Shown here piece after piece: positions 52,390 through 60,508 of a stretch of 64,000 nt of DNA (position 1 is the first letter of the stretch; every line of letters begins with the position of its first letter). The notes under the pieces are model-generated. The model was not told where the DNA came from, made no database searches, and saw only the letters and a program-made list of their open reading frames with translations. The translations under genes were made by a program, and so were the position numbers. This DNA comes from Pseudomaricurvus alkylphenolicus (GTDB taxonomy: Bacteria; Pseudomonadota; Gammaproteobacteria; Pseudomonadales; Cellvibrionaceae), in NCBI RefSeq assembly GCF_011683955.1, contig NZ_JAAQPI010000001.1, positions 186,001-250,000 of the forward strand, read 5' to 3'.

Positions 52390-54744
52390 ATGACAAAGCA
52401 CAGCAAATACCTCCCCGCCACCTTAACCCTTGCAGCGACCATCAGCCTTTCCGCCACCGAATCCGCTTTGGCGCAAGAAATTGTAGACAGCGGTGACGAT
52501 TTCTTCGCCATTGAGGAAATTATCGTGACCGCCCAGCGCCGCTCCCAGAGCATTCAGGAAGTGGCCAACTCCATCGATGCCATTACCGGCGTTGATCTGG
52601 ACGAACTCAACAAGGTTGGCCTGGAGGACTATATCAACTCCATTGGGGGCACCGGTTTCACCCGTAGCGGCAGCGGCTCGGTAAAAATCGGTATGCGTGG
52701 CATCAGCCCCGTGGGCCAGATCGACGAGTTTGCGTTTGCCAGCACCGTGTCAACCGTCGGCATGTACCTGGATGACGTTGCCGTTCAGGGCGCCGGCGCC
52801 CTCCCCGATATGAACCTCTACGACCTGCAGCGCATCGAGGTTCTTAAGGGTCCCCAGGGCACACTCTACGGCGACGGCGCCATGGGTGGCGCCATCAAGA
52901 TGGTCCTGAACAACCCGGATCTGCAAAAAGTTGAAGGCAAGGCCGAAGCCACCGCGCTCGACACCCACAATGCCGACATTGGCCACCGCGTTCGTGGTGC
53001 CGTCAATATTCCATTGATCGAAGACAAACTGGCAGTCCGCCTGGTCGCCAGCTCCGAAGAGAAAAAGGGTTGGATAGATAATATCGCCACCGGTGAAGAT
53101 GGTGTTAACGATACCGAAGCCTGGTCCCTGCGCGCCACCATGCTCGCACAGATTACCGATGAATTCTCGGCGGAACTGCTGGTCCTGCATGACCAACAGG
53201 AAAACGACGGCTACGCCACCACGGTCACTGCCCTGGGTGATCTGGAAACCAGCCTGCTGGAAGACCAGTTTAATGACGTCGAGGTTGATCTCTACGCATT
53301 GACGTTAAAGTACGATCTCGAATTTGCGGAATTCACCTCCATCACCTCGCTGTTTGAAAAAGAACGTACACTGGCCTCCCGTATCAATTTCTCTCTCGAT
53401 GAGTTTTTCATTCCTGTATTCTTTGGTCCGTCTTTCGGCTTTGAAGGCTTGCCATTGGGGTATTCAGACAATTCAATCCTGGCTGTTTTTGACAACGAAG
53501 AAACTTTTTCACAGGAGCTGCGCCTGGTATCGTCGGGAGATAATGCCGTCGATTGGACCGTTGGCCTCTTCTACCGAGACCGGCAGCGCGACTCTTGCAC
53601 CACTTATGACAGTCCGGCACATAATGCCCTGAATGATTATCTGCCAGATTTTGTTTTCCTCGATTTGCCGGCCACCACCTTCGATTGCGACGTATCTGCA
53701 ATGTCTGGCCTCGATTCCGTTAACCGCACGGCTGAAGAAACCTTTGAACAGCACGCTGCCTACGGTGAATTTAACTGGGAGTTTACCAACAGTCTGGAAC
53801 TGACCATGGGCCTGCGTTACTTCCGGGAGGAAGTCACCTTTGTCGATGAATCCCTTGCCTACGGCGCCTTCAGCGTATTCGGTTTCAATACGCCTGCCAG
53901 CAGCAACAAGTCCGTGGATGAGGATGTTCTCTTTAAAGTCGGCTTAAGCTGGACAGCCACCAACGACCAGCTGTACTACTTTAATATTGCCGAAGGCTTC
54001 CGCTCGGGCGGTTCCAACCTGCACGCGGCGAGCACGCTAGAACCGGATCGTTTCCGTACCTACGACTCCGATAGTCTGATTAACTACGAAATCGGCGCCA
54101 AGACCAGTTGGTACAACGGCAGACTGACTCTGAACGGAGCCCTGTACTTTTCCGACTGGAGCGATATCCAGGCATCGATCTCCGTACCCAGTATTACCTC
54201 TGCCAGCACCAGTGTTCTGACTCCAGCGGGCGATGCCGAAGTCAAGGGCATGGAAGTGATGGCAAACTACCTGTTCAGCGAGAATTTCTCCAGCGGCCTG
54301 TCCGTCACCTTCCAGGAAGCGGAGTTTACTGACACCCTGCCCGACTCCAATATCGTCAAGGGGTCTGACCTGCCCAACGCCCCGGACCTGACGGTATCGC
54401 TGTTTGCCCAGTATACCCACACACTGGATATGGGCGAGCTGTTTACCCGCGTGGAATACCGCTTTGTGGACGACCAGCGCTCGGTAGTGAAGCCGGTGGC
54501 TCCCTTCTCGTTTCCCTATGACGATGATCTGACCATCCTGCCAAGCTACGAGATCACCAATCTCACCGTTGGTCTGCGCACAGACAGCTGGTATCTGACT
54601 GCCTATGCCCATAATCTGTTCGATGAGCGTTACGCGCTGTCGTACGGCTATGCCTCGTCGTTTATCACTGCCGGTTCCAATCCTGATCTGACCTCGGTCG
54701 GTACGCCCAGAACTTTGGGGGTTACTGTGGGTACGGTCTTCTGA
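52390..54744 (+). CDS. TonB-dependent outer-membrane receptor
   Basis: A 784-residue receptor. It has a signal peptide (ending ESALA), TonB box 'IEEIIVTAQRR', and a plug with 'IEVLKGPQGTLYGDGAMGG'. The barrel has many Asp/Phe-rich strands and a C-terminal 'LGVTVGTVF'. It is homologous in type to the receptors at 47138 and 8307 but distinct in sequence. The promoter carries the LysR-type dyad 91-116 bp upstream of the ATG. A carboxylesterase follows 69 bp downstream after a small hairpin. The likely role is import of an ester or amphiphilic compound; the ligand is unknown. Confidence 0.94.
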   Translation: MTKHSKYLPATLTLAATISLSATESALAQEIVDSGDDFFAIEEIIVTAQRRSQSIQEVANSIDAITGVDLDELNKVGLEDYINSIGGTGFTRSGSGSVKIGMRGISPVGQIDEFAFASTVSTVGMYLDDVAVQGAGALPDMNLYDLQRIEVLKGPQGTLYGDGAMGGAIKMVLNNPDLQKVEGKAEATALDTHNADIGHRVRGAVNIPLIEDKLAVRLVASSEEKKGWIDNIATGEDGVNDTEAWSLRATMLAQITDEFSAELLVLHDQQENDGYATTVTALGDLETSLLEDQFNDVEVDLYALTLKYDLEFAEFTSITSLFEKERTLASRINFSLDEFFIPVFFGPSFGFEGLPLGYSDNSILAVFDNEETFSQELRLVSSGDNAVDWTVGLFYRDRQRDSCTTYDSPAHNALNDYLPDFVFLDLPATTFDCDVSAMSGLDSVNRTAEETFEQHAAYGEFNWEFTNSLELTMGLRYFREEVTFVDESLAYGAFSVFGFNTPASSNKSVDEDVLFKVGLSWTATNDQLYYFNIAEGFRSGGSNLHAASTLEPDRFRTYDSDSLINYEIGAKTSWYNGRLTLNGALYFSDWSDIQASISVPSITSASTSVLTPAGDAEVKGMEVMANYLFSENFSSGLSVTFQEAEFTDTLPDSNIVKGSDLPNAPDLTVSLFAQYTHTLDMGELFTRVEYRFVDDQRSVVKPVAPFSFPYDDDLTILPSYEITNLTVGLRTDSWYLTAYAHNLFDERYALSYGYASSFITAGSNPDLTSVGTPRTLGVTVGTVF

Positions 54745-54754
54745 TTAATATCTA

Positions 54755-54772
54755 CGACACAGGGAAGTGTCG
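54755..54772. other. Small hairpin after the TonB receptor
   Basis: CGACAC-AGGGAA-GTGTCG forms a perfect six-base stem 10 bp past the receptor stop. No T-tract follows, so it is not a classical terminator; mRNA stabilisation or attenuation before the esterase gene is possible. Confidence 0.5.
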
Positions 54773-54813
54773 GAAAACCCCTTAGTAGAAACGCTGTATT
54801 AGGTAAAAGATGT

Positions 54814-56364
54814 ATGAGTAAGGTAAGCGTTAGTGATGGCGTACTGGTCGGCCGTGAAGAAAACGGTATTCACTCGTTCAAAGGCATCCCCTATGCCGCG
54901 CCCATTTCCGGTGAAAATCGCTGGTTACCACCCAAGCCGGTTGAACCCTGGGAGGGCGAACGCGATGCCACCCGCTTCGGTAATATTTGCACGCAGATGT
55001 CACCCCCTAATAAGTGGCTGGCAGGAAGGGCGGGCTGGGCATTTATTGATACGATCTGGCAAACCGAGCCCGATGGGGATGATTGTCTCAATTTGAATGT
55101 GTGGACTCCCAGTCCCGACCCTGATGCCAATCTGCCGGTGATGTTCTGGATCCACGGCGGCGCTTACACCACCGGATCCGGATCATTGAGACTCTATAAT
55201 GGCCATAACCTGGCAAGAAAAGACGTCGTCGTGGTATCCATCAACTACCGCCTGGGGTTGATGGGATCTTTTACCGCTCCAGGAATGTTTGACGATGAAT
55301 TCTGTGGGGCGAATCGCGCTTTTCTTGACAAGGTAGCGGCGTTGCGCTGGGTTCAAGAGAATATCCGCAGGTTTGGTGGTGATCCCGACAATGTCACGAT
55401 TTTTGGAGAATCCGCCGGCGGTCAGAGTATTGCCGTGCTGCTTGCCAGCCCCGCGGCACAAGGCCTGTTCAAACGTGCTATCGCGCAAAGTGCAACGCCT
55501 GAATTTGCCGTGCCTGTTGCTGACCATGAACACTTTGCCGCTGATCTGCTACACGCCCTGGGTATTAAGCCCGGGGATCGCTCTGCATTGGCACAAATGA
55601 CGGCGCAAGACACCGTTAAGGCCTACGTTGTCGCCGGCAAACTGATCCCAAAGGGTGCGAACGGACGTTACGGGCAGATTGCCACCTATGGCAACCTTGG
55701 CTGTACTTACGGCGACAGTTTCATGCCGCAGAGTATTCTGGACGCCTTGACTCAAGGAATAGGGTCAGATGTTGATTTGATGATAGGTACTGTGCGTGAA
55801 GATGGCAGACTCTTCCCCCTGGTTCTGCCCGGGCCGGAATGGTTCTCGAGTTGGTTGAGCATGAAATTCCTGAAGGCGCTGTTGAAACCGGCGAATGAAA
55901 TAGATCTGGTTTTTCAGCGCTATCAAAGTGTTATGCCCGGAGCATCCAAATCCGCCGTCCGCGGACAAATTCTTACCGATGCCATGTTTCGGCGGGGCTC
56001 GGTCAAGGCGGCTGAATGCCACGCAGGCGTCAGTCGCGGGCGGACTTATCTGTATCAATTCAACTGGTCATCGCCAGTTCTGAACGGCGCTATTGGTTCC
56101 ATACACGGCTTGGAAGTGCCCTTCTGTAATCGGAATTTGGATGTCTGTTCTCCAATACTCGGCGATCTTGAACCTATCAGGGAGTTGGCAGATACCATGA
56201 GTGACACCTGGGTAAACTTTGCCCGTAGTGGCAAGCCAGCTGCTCCTGGTCTACCCGAGTGGCGACCGTTTGATAGTGAGCAGCGGGCCACCATGGTGTT
56301 TGATACCAATTCAGAACTGCAGCACGATGTCGATCGGGCCATGCGGGATATTTGGGATGGGTAG
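54814..56364 (+). CDS. Type-B carboxylesterase/lipase
   Basis: A 516-residue carboxylesterase. The oxyanion region is 'PVMFWIHGGAYTTGSGSLRL', the nucleophile elbow is FGESAGGQS with Ser200, and the catalytic His is probably in 'IGSIHGLEVPFC'. The acid would be in 'IGTVREDGRLFP' (Glu-Asp). There is no N-terminal signal peptide, so it is cytoplasmic or non-classically exported. It follows the second TonB receptor by 69 bp and is probably co-regulated by the LysR protein. Cleavage of the imported ester, with the acid passed to the acyl-CoA synthetase encoded upstream, is a coherent but inferred route. Confidence 0.92.
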   Translation: MSKVSVSDGVLVGREENGIHSFKGIPYAAPISGENRWLPPKPVEPWEGERDATRFGNICTQMSPPNKWLAGRAGWAFIDTIWQTEPDGDDCLNLNVWTPSPDPDANLPVMFWIHGGAYTTGSGSLRLYNGHNLARKDVVVVSINYRLGLMGSFTAPGMFDDEFCGANRAFLDKVAALRWVQENIRRFGGDPDNVTIFGESAGGQSIAVLLASPAAQGLFKRAIAQSATPEFAVPVADHEHFAADLLHALGIKPGDRSALAQMTAQDTVKAYVVAGKLIPKGANGRYGQIATYGNLGCTYGDSFMPQSILDALTQGIGSDVDLMIGTVREDGRLFPLVLPGPEWFSSWLSMKFLKALLKPANEIDLVFQRYQSVMPGASKSAVRGQILTDAMFRRGSVKAAECHAGVSRGRTYLYQFNWSSPVLNGAIGSIHGLEVPFCNRNLDVCSPILGDLEPIRELADTMSDTWVNFARSGKPAAPGLPEWRPFDSEQRATMVFDTNSELQHDVDRAMRDIWDG

Positions 56365-56410
56365 TTTTCTGCTTGGAAAGGTTTATTGATCAGTGCGCTC
56401 TTCGAGCGCA

Positions 56411-56476
56411 GTCGCCCTCGGAGCGGGCTGCTACGAGCTTCTTCTCTCACCCGTAGCAGCGCGCTCTGAGCGCGAC
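56411..56476. repeat. REP-like palindrome pair
   Basis: GTCGCCCTCGGAGCGGGCTG (56411, continuing CTAC) faces GTAGCAGCGCGCTCTGAGCG (56453, continuing CGAC). It lies in the 167-bp gap between the convergent carboxylesterase and DUF1330 genes, which otherwise holds nothing recognisable. Confidence 0.8.
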
Positions 56477-56531
56477 TGGTTTTCTCCATACAGCATTAAC
56501 AACTCGGGAATAAAGCCCAAGCTCCACTTAT

Positions 56532-56903
56532 CTATTCAACTAACTCTTCAACCATCGCGGCTCGGGCCAATAATTCCGCCTCAGAAATCCCATCAACCGC
56601 CGCCAGAAAATGAATCGTCACAGCATCGGACCGAAACGGTATCGCACTCTGATACTGTTCCGAATTATAAAATTCCTTCAATGCCTCCATCGACGGAAAC
56701 TGTTCCACCGCAAGAAAAGTAGTGCCCTCGGGCAACTCCCCTTCCAGCACCTCAACCTGTGCTCCCACCTCGCCCACCGCCAGGGGTTTTAGCCCAGTCT
56801 GCAAACCAATGGGTGTTGCCCGCTTAAAATATTCCGGGTCCATTTCCCTACCGGTACTGGTACCACAGACCACAAAAAACGCCGGTTTTTGATCTTTAGT
56901 CAT
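56532..56903 (-). CDS. DUF1330-family protein
   Basis: A 123-residue cytoplasmic protein with the dimeric alpha/beta-barrel (ferredoxin-like) pattern of DUF1330. It begins with the strand 'PAFFVVCGTSTGR'. The motif 'DPEYFKRATPIGLQ' follows, then 'EGELPEGTTFLAVEQFPSME' and 'ALKEFYNSEQYQSAIPFRSD'. Its last four-residue tail is acidic. The biochemical role of the family is not established; members often neighbour catabolic genes. It follows the PhyH-like gene by 18 bp and is surely co-transcribed with it. Confidence 0.85.
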   Translation of the reverse strand: MTKDQKPAFFVVCGTSTGREMDPEYFKRATPIGLQTGLKPLAVGEVGAQVEVLEGELPEGTTFLAVEQFPSMEALKEFYNSEQYQSAIPFRSDAVTIHFLAAVDGISEAELLARAAMVEELVE

Positions 56904-56921
56904 AGTCGGTCTTCCCCGCTG

Positions 56922-57860
56922 TTAATCGTACAATCCGGTTGGTGCATGGGCCAGTTTGCCATAGTCCGGTCCCTCCTCTCGCCAGCCGGTAAATATATTT
57001 TCACCCATCAGCTGCGCAAACCTGGGCTCGTCGGCATAACGTTCAAAGACTTCCGGATAGCGCTTGTCTCCGCGGCGCTCCTGAGTGGCGATATGGGTCC
57101 GACAGAAATAGGCCGCCAGGTTAATGCGCGTACCCGGCAGTTCTCGGCGCCAGCCACCGTGCCAGGTATTGCCATGAAAAATCACCGCGTCTCCGGGATT
57201 GATTTCCATGGTGACCGAGCCCACCGGCGCGCTCCATTCGATGTCGGCCAGGGCTTCAGGAGACGGGTTCTGCGCCATCACCTCCGGGAAGGTCCGGTTA
57301 CCCGCCATCCAGCTTTCGTGGGGCGTCGGATGGCGGTTTTTGCGATGACTGCCGGGCGTCAAGACCAGCGCGCCTGCCTCCCTGGAGTAGGGGGTAAGCG
57401 CATAGTTGCAATTGGCCACAGTGGCAGTTTCGAACAAACTCGCTTGCGAAGCGTCTGCGTGCATCGGCAGTGGAATACCGCCGGGACCGCGAAAGTGGCT
57501 GCCCATGGATGATAAAATACAGCTTTCCCCCAACAGGTAGGTAATCAGTGCCAGAGGTTTCGGTTCAAGCAGAATTTCGGGAAACACCGGATCGTCAAAT
57601 ATCAGGTAGTTGTGATAGTTCATGCCGTTGTAGTCATCGGCAGTGGCCGTATCCGGGTCTACCTTATTTCCCGTTTGCTTTTCCACCCGGCGCAGGATCG
57701 CCGCCTTGGCGCGCTCCACCTGTTCAGCAGATAAAACGTTGCGAACGACGGTATAACCCTCGCTCGTCAGCTCCAGCAGATTGTCGTTGAGCCCCAGTGT
57801 TTCGATGTTTTCCAGAATCCGGTGTCGGGCCTGGTCATCTTGTATTGTGTCTTGATTCAT
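56922..57860 (-). CDS. Phytanoyl-CoA dioxygenase (PhyH)-family Fe(II)/2OG oxygenase
   Basis: About 312 residues from ATG 57860; GGAG lies eight bases upstream, so the longer frame to 57893 is not used. The iron site reads H134-A-D136 (LPMHADAS) and distal H234 (FHGNTWHGG), with an Arg (238/239 or 245) for 2-oxoglutarate. The hallmark 'GALVLTPGSHRKNRHP' is present. The family hydroxylates acyl-CoAs, quaternary amines or secondary metabolites. It is divergent from an AraC regulator (100-bp gap) and followed by DUF1330. Hydroxylation of a branched or terpenoid substrate fits the nearby AtuA-like locus but is not proven. Confidence 0.9.
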   Translation of the reverse strand: MNQDTIQDDQARHRILENIETLGLNDNLLELTSEGYTVVRNVLSAEQVERAKAAILRRVEKQTGNKVDPDTATADDYNGMNYHNYLIFDDPVFPEILLEPKPLALITYLLGESCILSSMGSHFRGPGGIPLPMHADASQASLFETATVANCNYALTPYSREAGALVLTPGSHRKNRHPTPHESWMAGNRTFPEVMAQNPSPEALADIEWSAPVGSVTMEINPGDAVIFHGNTWHGGWRRELPGTRINLAAYFCRTHIATQERRGDKRYPEVFERYADEPRFAQLMGENIFTGWREEGPDYGKLAHAPTGLYD

Positions 57861-57960
57861 ATCACCGTCTCCTTTGGTCAGCGGTAGGTTCATGGTACTT
57901 GTGGCGGTGTTTTCTTGTAGGTTATGATTTACTCGAAGTTAGTCACTTTCGGTCTCATCG

Positions 57961-59010
57961 ATGCAGCCATCTACCCAAACTCATCCCCCGCGACTGGCTC
58001 CTTCAGGTGGTGTCATCCACTTGGTGCGAGCACTGGAAGAGGAAGGTGTGGACTACGCGTGTATCCGCGATGCGCTGACCATGGACTTCAGCCAGCTCAA
58101 CGAGAAAAATACCCGTATTGAAACAGACAAAATCAAACTGGCTTACCGGTTGGCGATGGAGCTGAAGCTGTCAGACGATTTCTGGCTGAGATTGGGCGAC
58201 AGCTACAGTGTTCACAACTATCACCTGGAATTGAGCAATTGGATCCTGACCGGGAAAAACTTTGCCGACATTCTGCCAAAGTTGCATGGCCTGTATGGAC
58301 TGAGTTCAGACGAATCTCTAGACGAGTTGGAAACTTATCGCGAAACCGGTTCCGGCGATGGTGAGGTTATCGTACAACCTTTCAGCTCCATGCCTGTCAG
58401 TCATCGTCTGTTCAGGCCCTACACAGAGTTATCCGCAGCCACCCTGGTGCGTGGCTACACAAGCCTGTTGGGCAGCCGAGATATGCAATTCAGGTTTTAT
58501 TTTGAGTACCCGGCACCGGACTATCACCAGGCCTATCGGGATATCTTGGGTGAAAATATCGTTTTTTGTGCGCCGGCTACGGAAGTTCATATTCCCAGAA
58601 ACTATCTGTTTCAGACCTTTATCTCCAGTGACCCGGTGATGCATCAGTATTATGAGCAACAATTGAGTGAACTGCTTGAACCTCGACAAGAGTCTGGCCG
58701 CTTGGTTAACTCAATAGAAACCATCCTGTTGAGTTATCACGGTAACTTTCCGTCCCTTGTGCAAATTTGCGATCAGCTGAATATGGGCGAACGGACTTTG
58801 AGGCGCAGCCTCAATAAACTCAATACCTCCTACCGGCAGATATTACTGAACACCAAAATGAAGCGGGCGGAATACTATCTGCGTGAAACCGATATCAGTA
58901 TTGAGGAAATCGCCTATCGGCTGGACTACAGCGACTATGCCAACTTTCGGCGGGCATTCCAGGCGAATTATGGTCAGTCGCCCAGCCAGTACAGAAAACA
59001 GATCCATTAA
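57961..59010 (+). CDS. AraC-family transcriptional regulator (PhyH-side)
   Basis: A 349-residue regulator. The N-terminal ~200 residues resemble the Arabinose_bd-type effector domain ('HLVRALEEEGVDYACIRDAL', 'WLRLGDSYSVHNYHLELS'). The C-terminal AraC HTH pair reads 'PSLVQICDQLNMGERTLRRS', then 'DISIEEIAYRLDYSDYANFR' and closes with 'RAFQANYGQSPSQYRKQ'. It diverges from the PhyH-DUF1330 operon across 100 bp and probably controls it. It is one of two related AraC proteins in the window (the other at 59315). Confidence 0.92.
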   Translation: MQPSTQTHPPRLAPSGGVIHLVRALEEEGVDYACIRDALTMDFSQLNEKNTRIETDKIKLAYRLAMELKLSDDFWLRLGDSYSVHNYHLELSNWILTGKNFADILPKLHGLYGLSSDESLDELETYRETGSGDGEVIVQPFSSMPVSHRLFRPYTELSAATLVRGYTSLLGSRDMQFRFYFEYPAPDYHQAYRDILGENIVFCAPATEVHIPRNYLFQTFISSDPVMHQYYEQQLSELLEPRQESGRLVNSIETILLSYHGNFPSLVQICDQLNMGERTLRRSLNKLNTSYRQILLNTKMKRAEYYLRETDISIEEIAYRLDYSDYANFRRAFQANYGQSPSQYRKQIH

Positions 59011-59023
59011 GCCCCCTCTCCCT

Positions 59024-59092
59024 GTAGCAGCGCGCTCTGAGCGCGACCGATGCGAAGTGCCAAACCCCATCGCCCTCGGAGCGGGCTCCTAC
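59024..59092. repeat. REP-like palindrome pair
   Basis: GTAGCAGCGCGCTCTGAGCG (59024, continuing CGAC) faces CGCCCTCGGAGCGGGCTCCT (59071, continuing AC). It lies 14 bp past the AraC stop, in a 304-bp region that otherwise holds only a possible small frame. Confidence 0.8.
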
Positions 59093-59208
59093 AGCGCTTA
59101 AAATAACACTCCGAAAATGACCAAAGAGGGGTTGTTCATCACCTACAGCTTATTCCCTCCTCAGTCTAAAGAGCAGTACAAATCGGACATCGAAACTGAG
59201 GAGCACCG

Positions 59209-59358
59209 ATGAACATACCGGAGCATCAAACGCACCAAATTTGGAATGGGATGGTTGCCCCATGTCAGGGGAACGCAGCCCGCCTGATAAAAACACAGAT
59301 TGGCGGATTGCCCATTACCTGGGTAATTCCGTCCGGCGCCTGTAATCACTCGGGGTAG
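59209..59358 (+). CDS. Possible small ORF with strong ribosome site
   Basis: A 49-codon frame begins at ATG 59209, five bases after GAGGAG. It encodes a polar peptide starting MNIPEHQTHQIWNG and ending ACNHSG. The last ~44 bp overlap the 3' end of the AraC gene on the opposite strand. There is no recognisable domain, signal or membrane segment. The ribosome site is its only support. It may instead be chance. Confidence 0.25.
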   Translation: MNIPEHQTHQIWNGMVAPCQGNAARLIKTQIGGLPITWVIPSGACNHSG

Positions 59359-60328
59359 TGCCAAACCAGCTTTTAAATGCGGCGGTAAATGCGGTTGGCC
59401 CGCCGTAACCGAGCAACAGCGAAATATCCAGTACATTCAGGTTTTCGTTTTCCAGATACCTAATGGCCAGCTTCGATTTCACCTCCTGAAAAAAGTGCTG
59501 GAAGCTGGTGTCCCGCTCTTTCAAGCGACGCTGCAGCGTACGACTGGATATATTCAATTGCTTCGCAACGGAATTAACGGAACAGTTCCCTGAGGGAAGC
59601 TGGCGACGTATCGCCGTATAGAGATTGACGGAAAAAGCATCCGCACCCCAGGAGGAATCGGACAAAAACACGTCGAGCTCTTCCTTGACGCCGCCATAGA
59701 CATTGGTGCTAACGTGCAACAGAGTTTGATCCAAAATCCCCCGATCATAAAACAAGGCGCTTACCGGTTGATTAAAGTGGAGCGGTGCCCTGAAAACATC
59801 ATTGAGCGCCCGCGTATGGTCCGGTTGCGGGTAGGTTAGGTCCACACGTGCCGGCCGTATCGGCAGCACACTGCAGCCATCCATCAACGCCGCGGTGGAA
59901 GACAACACATGGTCCGTGACGAGGCGCCTGGCTGATCGGGAGTTTTCGTTGAAATGCACCTCCAGGATAAAGTGATCGGCGGTAAGCCTCACTTGCGTCA
60001 ACAGCAAATCGCCCAAGAAGTTCGACGCCGAGGGAACTGTGTTGATCCATTCCTTGACCGTATTGCAAATGGAGGCCAGGTACATGTAGAGGTGAAAACC
60101 CTCTATGTAGGCAACTCTTCCGCTCAATAAACCGAAATCCTGATTGCCGGTCTGCCGAACAATTTCGTCCAGGAATCGATAGTAGCGATCAGAGGGGATG
60201 GTTGTGTCCTCTGCATTGAACAGACCCAGGTCAATATCGGCCCTGGCAAGCAGATCCTCGAACGAGACACCCAAGGTATCGGTTACCTTGCGCACTAGCG
60301 TCAGGGAATGGGTGTACACGTGGCTCAA
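59315..60328 (-). CDS. AraC-family transcriptional regulator (AtuA-side)
   Basis: A 337-residue AraC regulator. The N-terminal effector domain of the Arabinose_bd type includes 'VRKVTDTLGVSFEDLLARAD' and 'NQDFGLLSGRVAYIEGFHLY'. The C-terminal HTH is 'SVNSVAKQLNISSRTLQRRL', followed by 'LDISLLLGYGGPTAFTAAFK' and 'SWFGTTPSDYRRR'. The start is TTG (60328) with AGGGAAA upstream; a GTG three codons later is possible. It is divergent from the AtuA-like/carboxylase operon across 180 bp. Two imperfect direct repeats TCGCC-N2-T-N-AATT (60379 and 60394) lie in that gap and could be its sites. Confidence 0.9.
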   Translation of the reverse strand: MSHVYTHSLTLVRKVTDTLGVSFEDLLARADIDLGLFNAEDTTIPSDRYYRFLDEIVRQTGNQDFGLLSGRVAYIEGFHLYMYLASICNTVKEWINTVPSASNFLGDLLLTQVRLTADHFILEVHFNENSRSARRLVTDHVLSSTAALMDGCSVLPIRPARVDLTYPQPDHTRALNDVFRAPLHFNQPVSALFYDRGILDQTLLHVSTNVYGGVKEELDVFLSDSSWGADAFSVNLYTAIRRQLPSGNCSVNSVAKQLNISSRTLQRRLKERDTSFQHFFQEVKSKLAIRYLENENLNVLDISLLLGYGGPTAFTAAFKSWFGTTPSDYRRRTELPR

Positions 60329-60508
60329 GTTGCTTTTCCCTCTAGATTTCGTCTGCCCATATTACGCCTCCCCTTATTTCGCCAGTCAATTCATCGCCTG
60401 TTAATTTGGCGCGAATTCTGGGATTACTGTCGTGCTTTCAGGCTCTGAAAAACACCGATTTTAATAGAATCGTACAACAAACAGTAACTCGCAACAGAAG
60501 AAATACCA

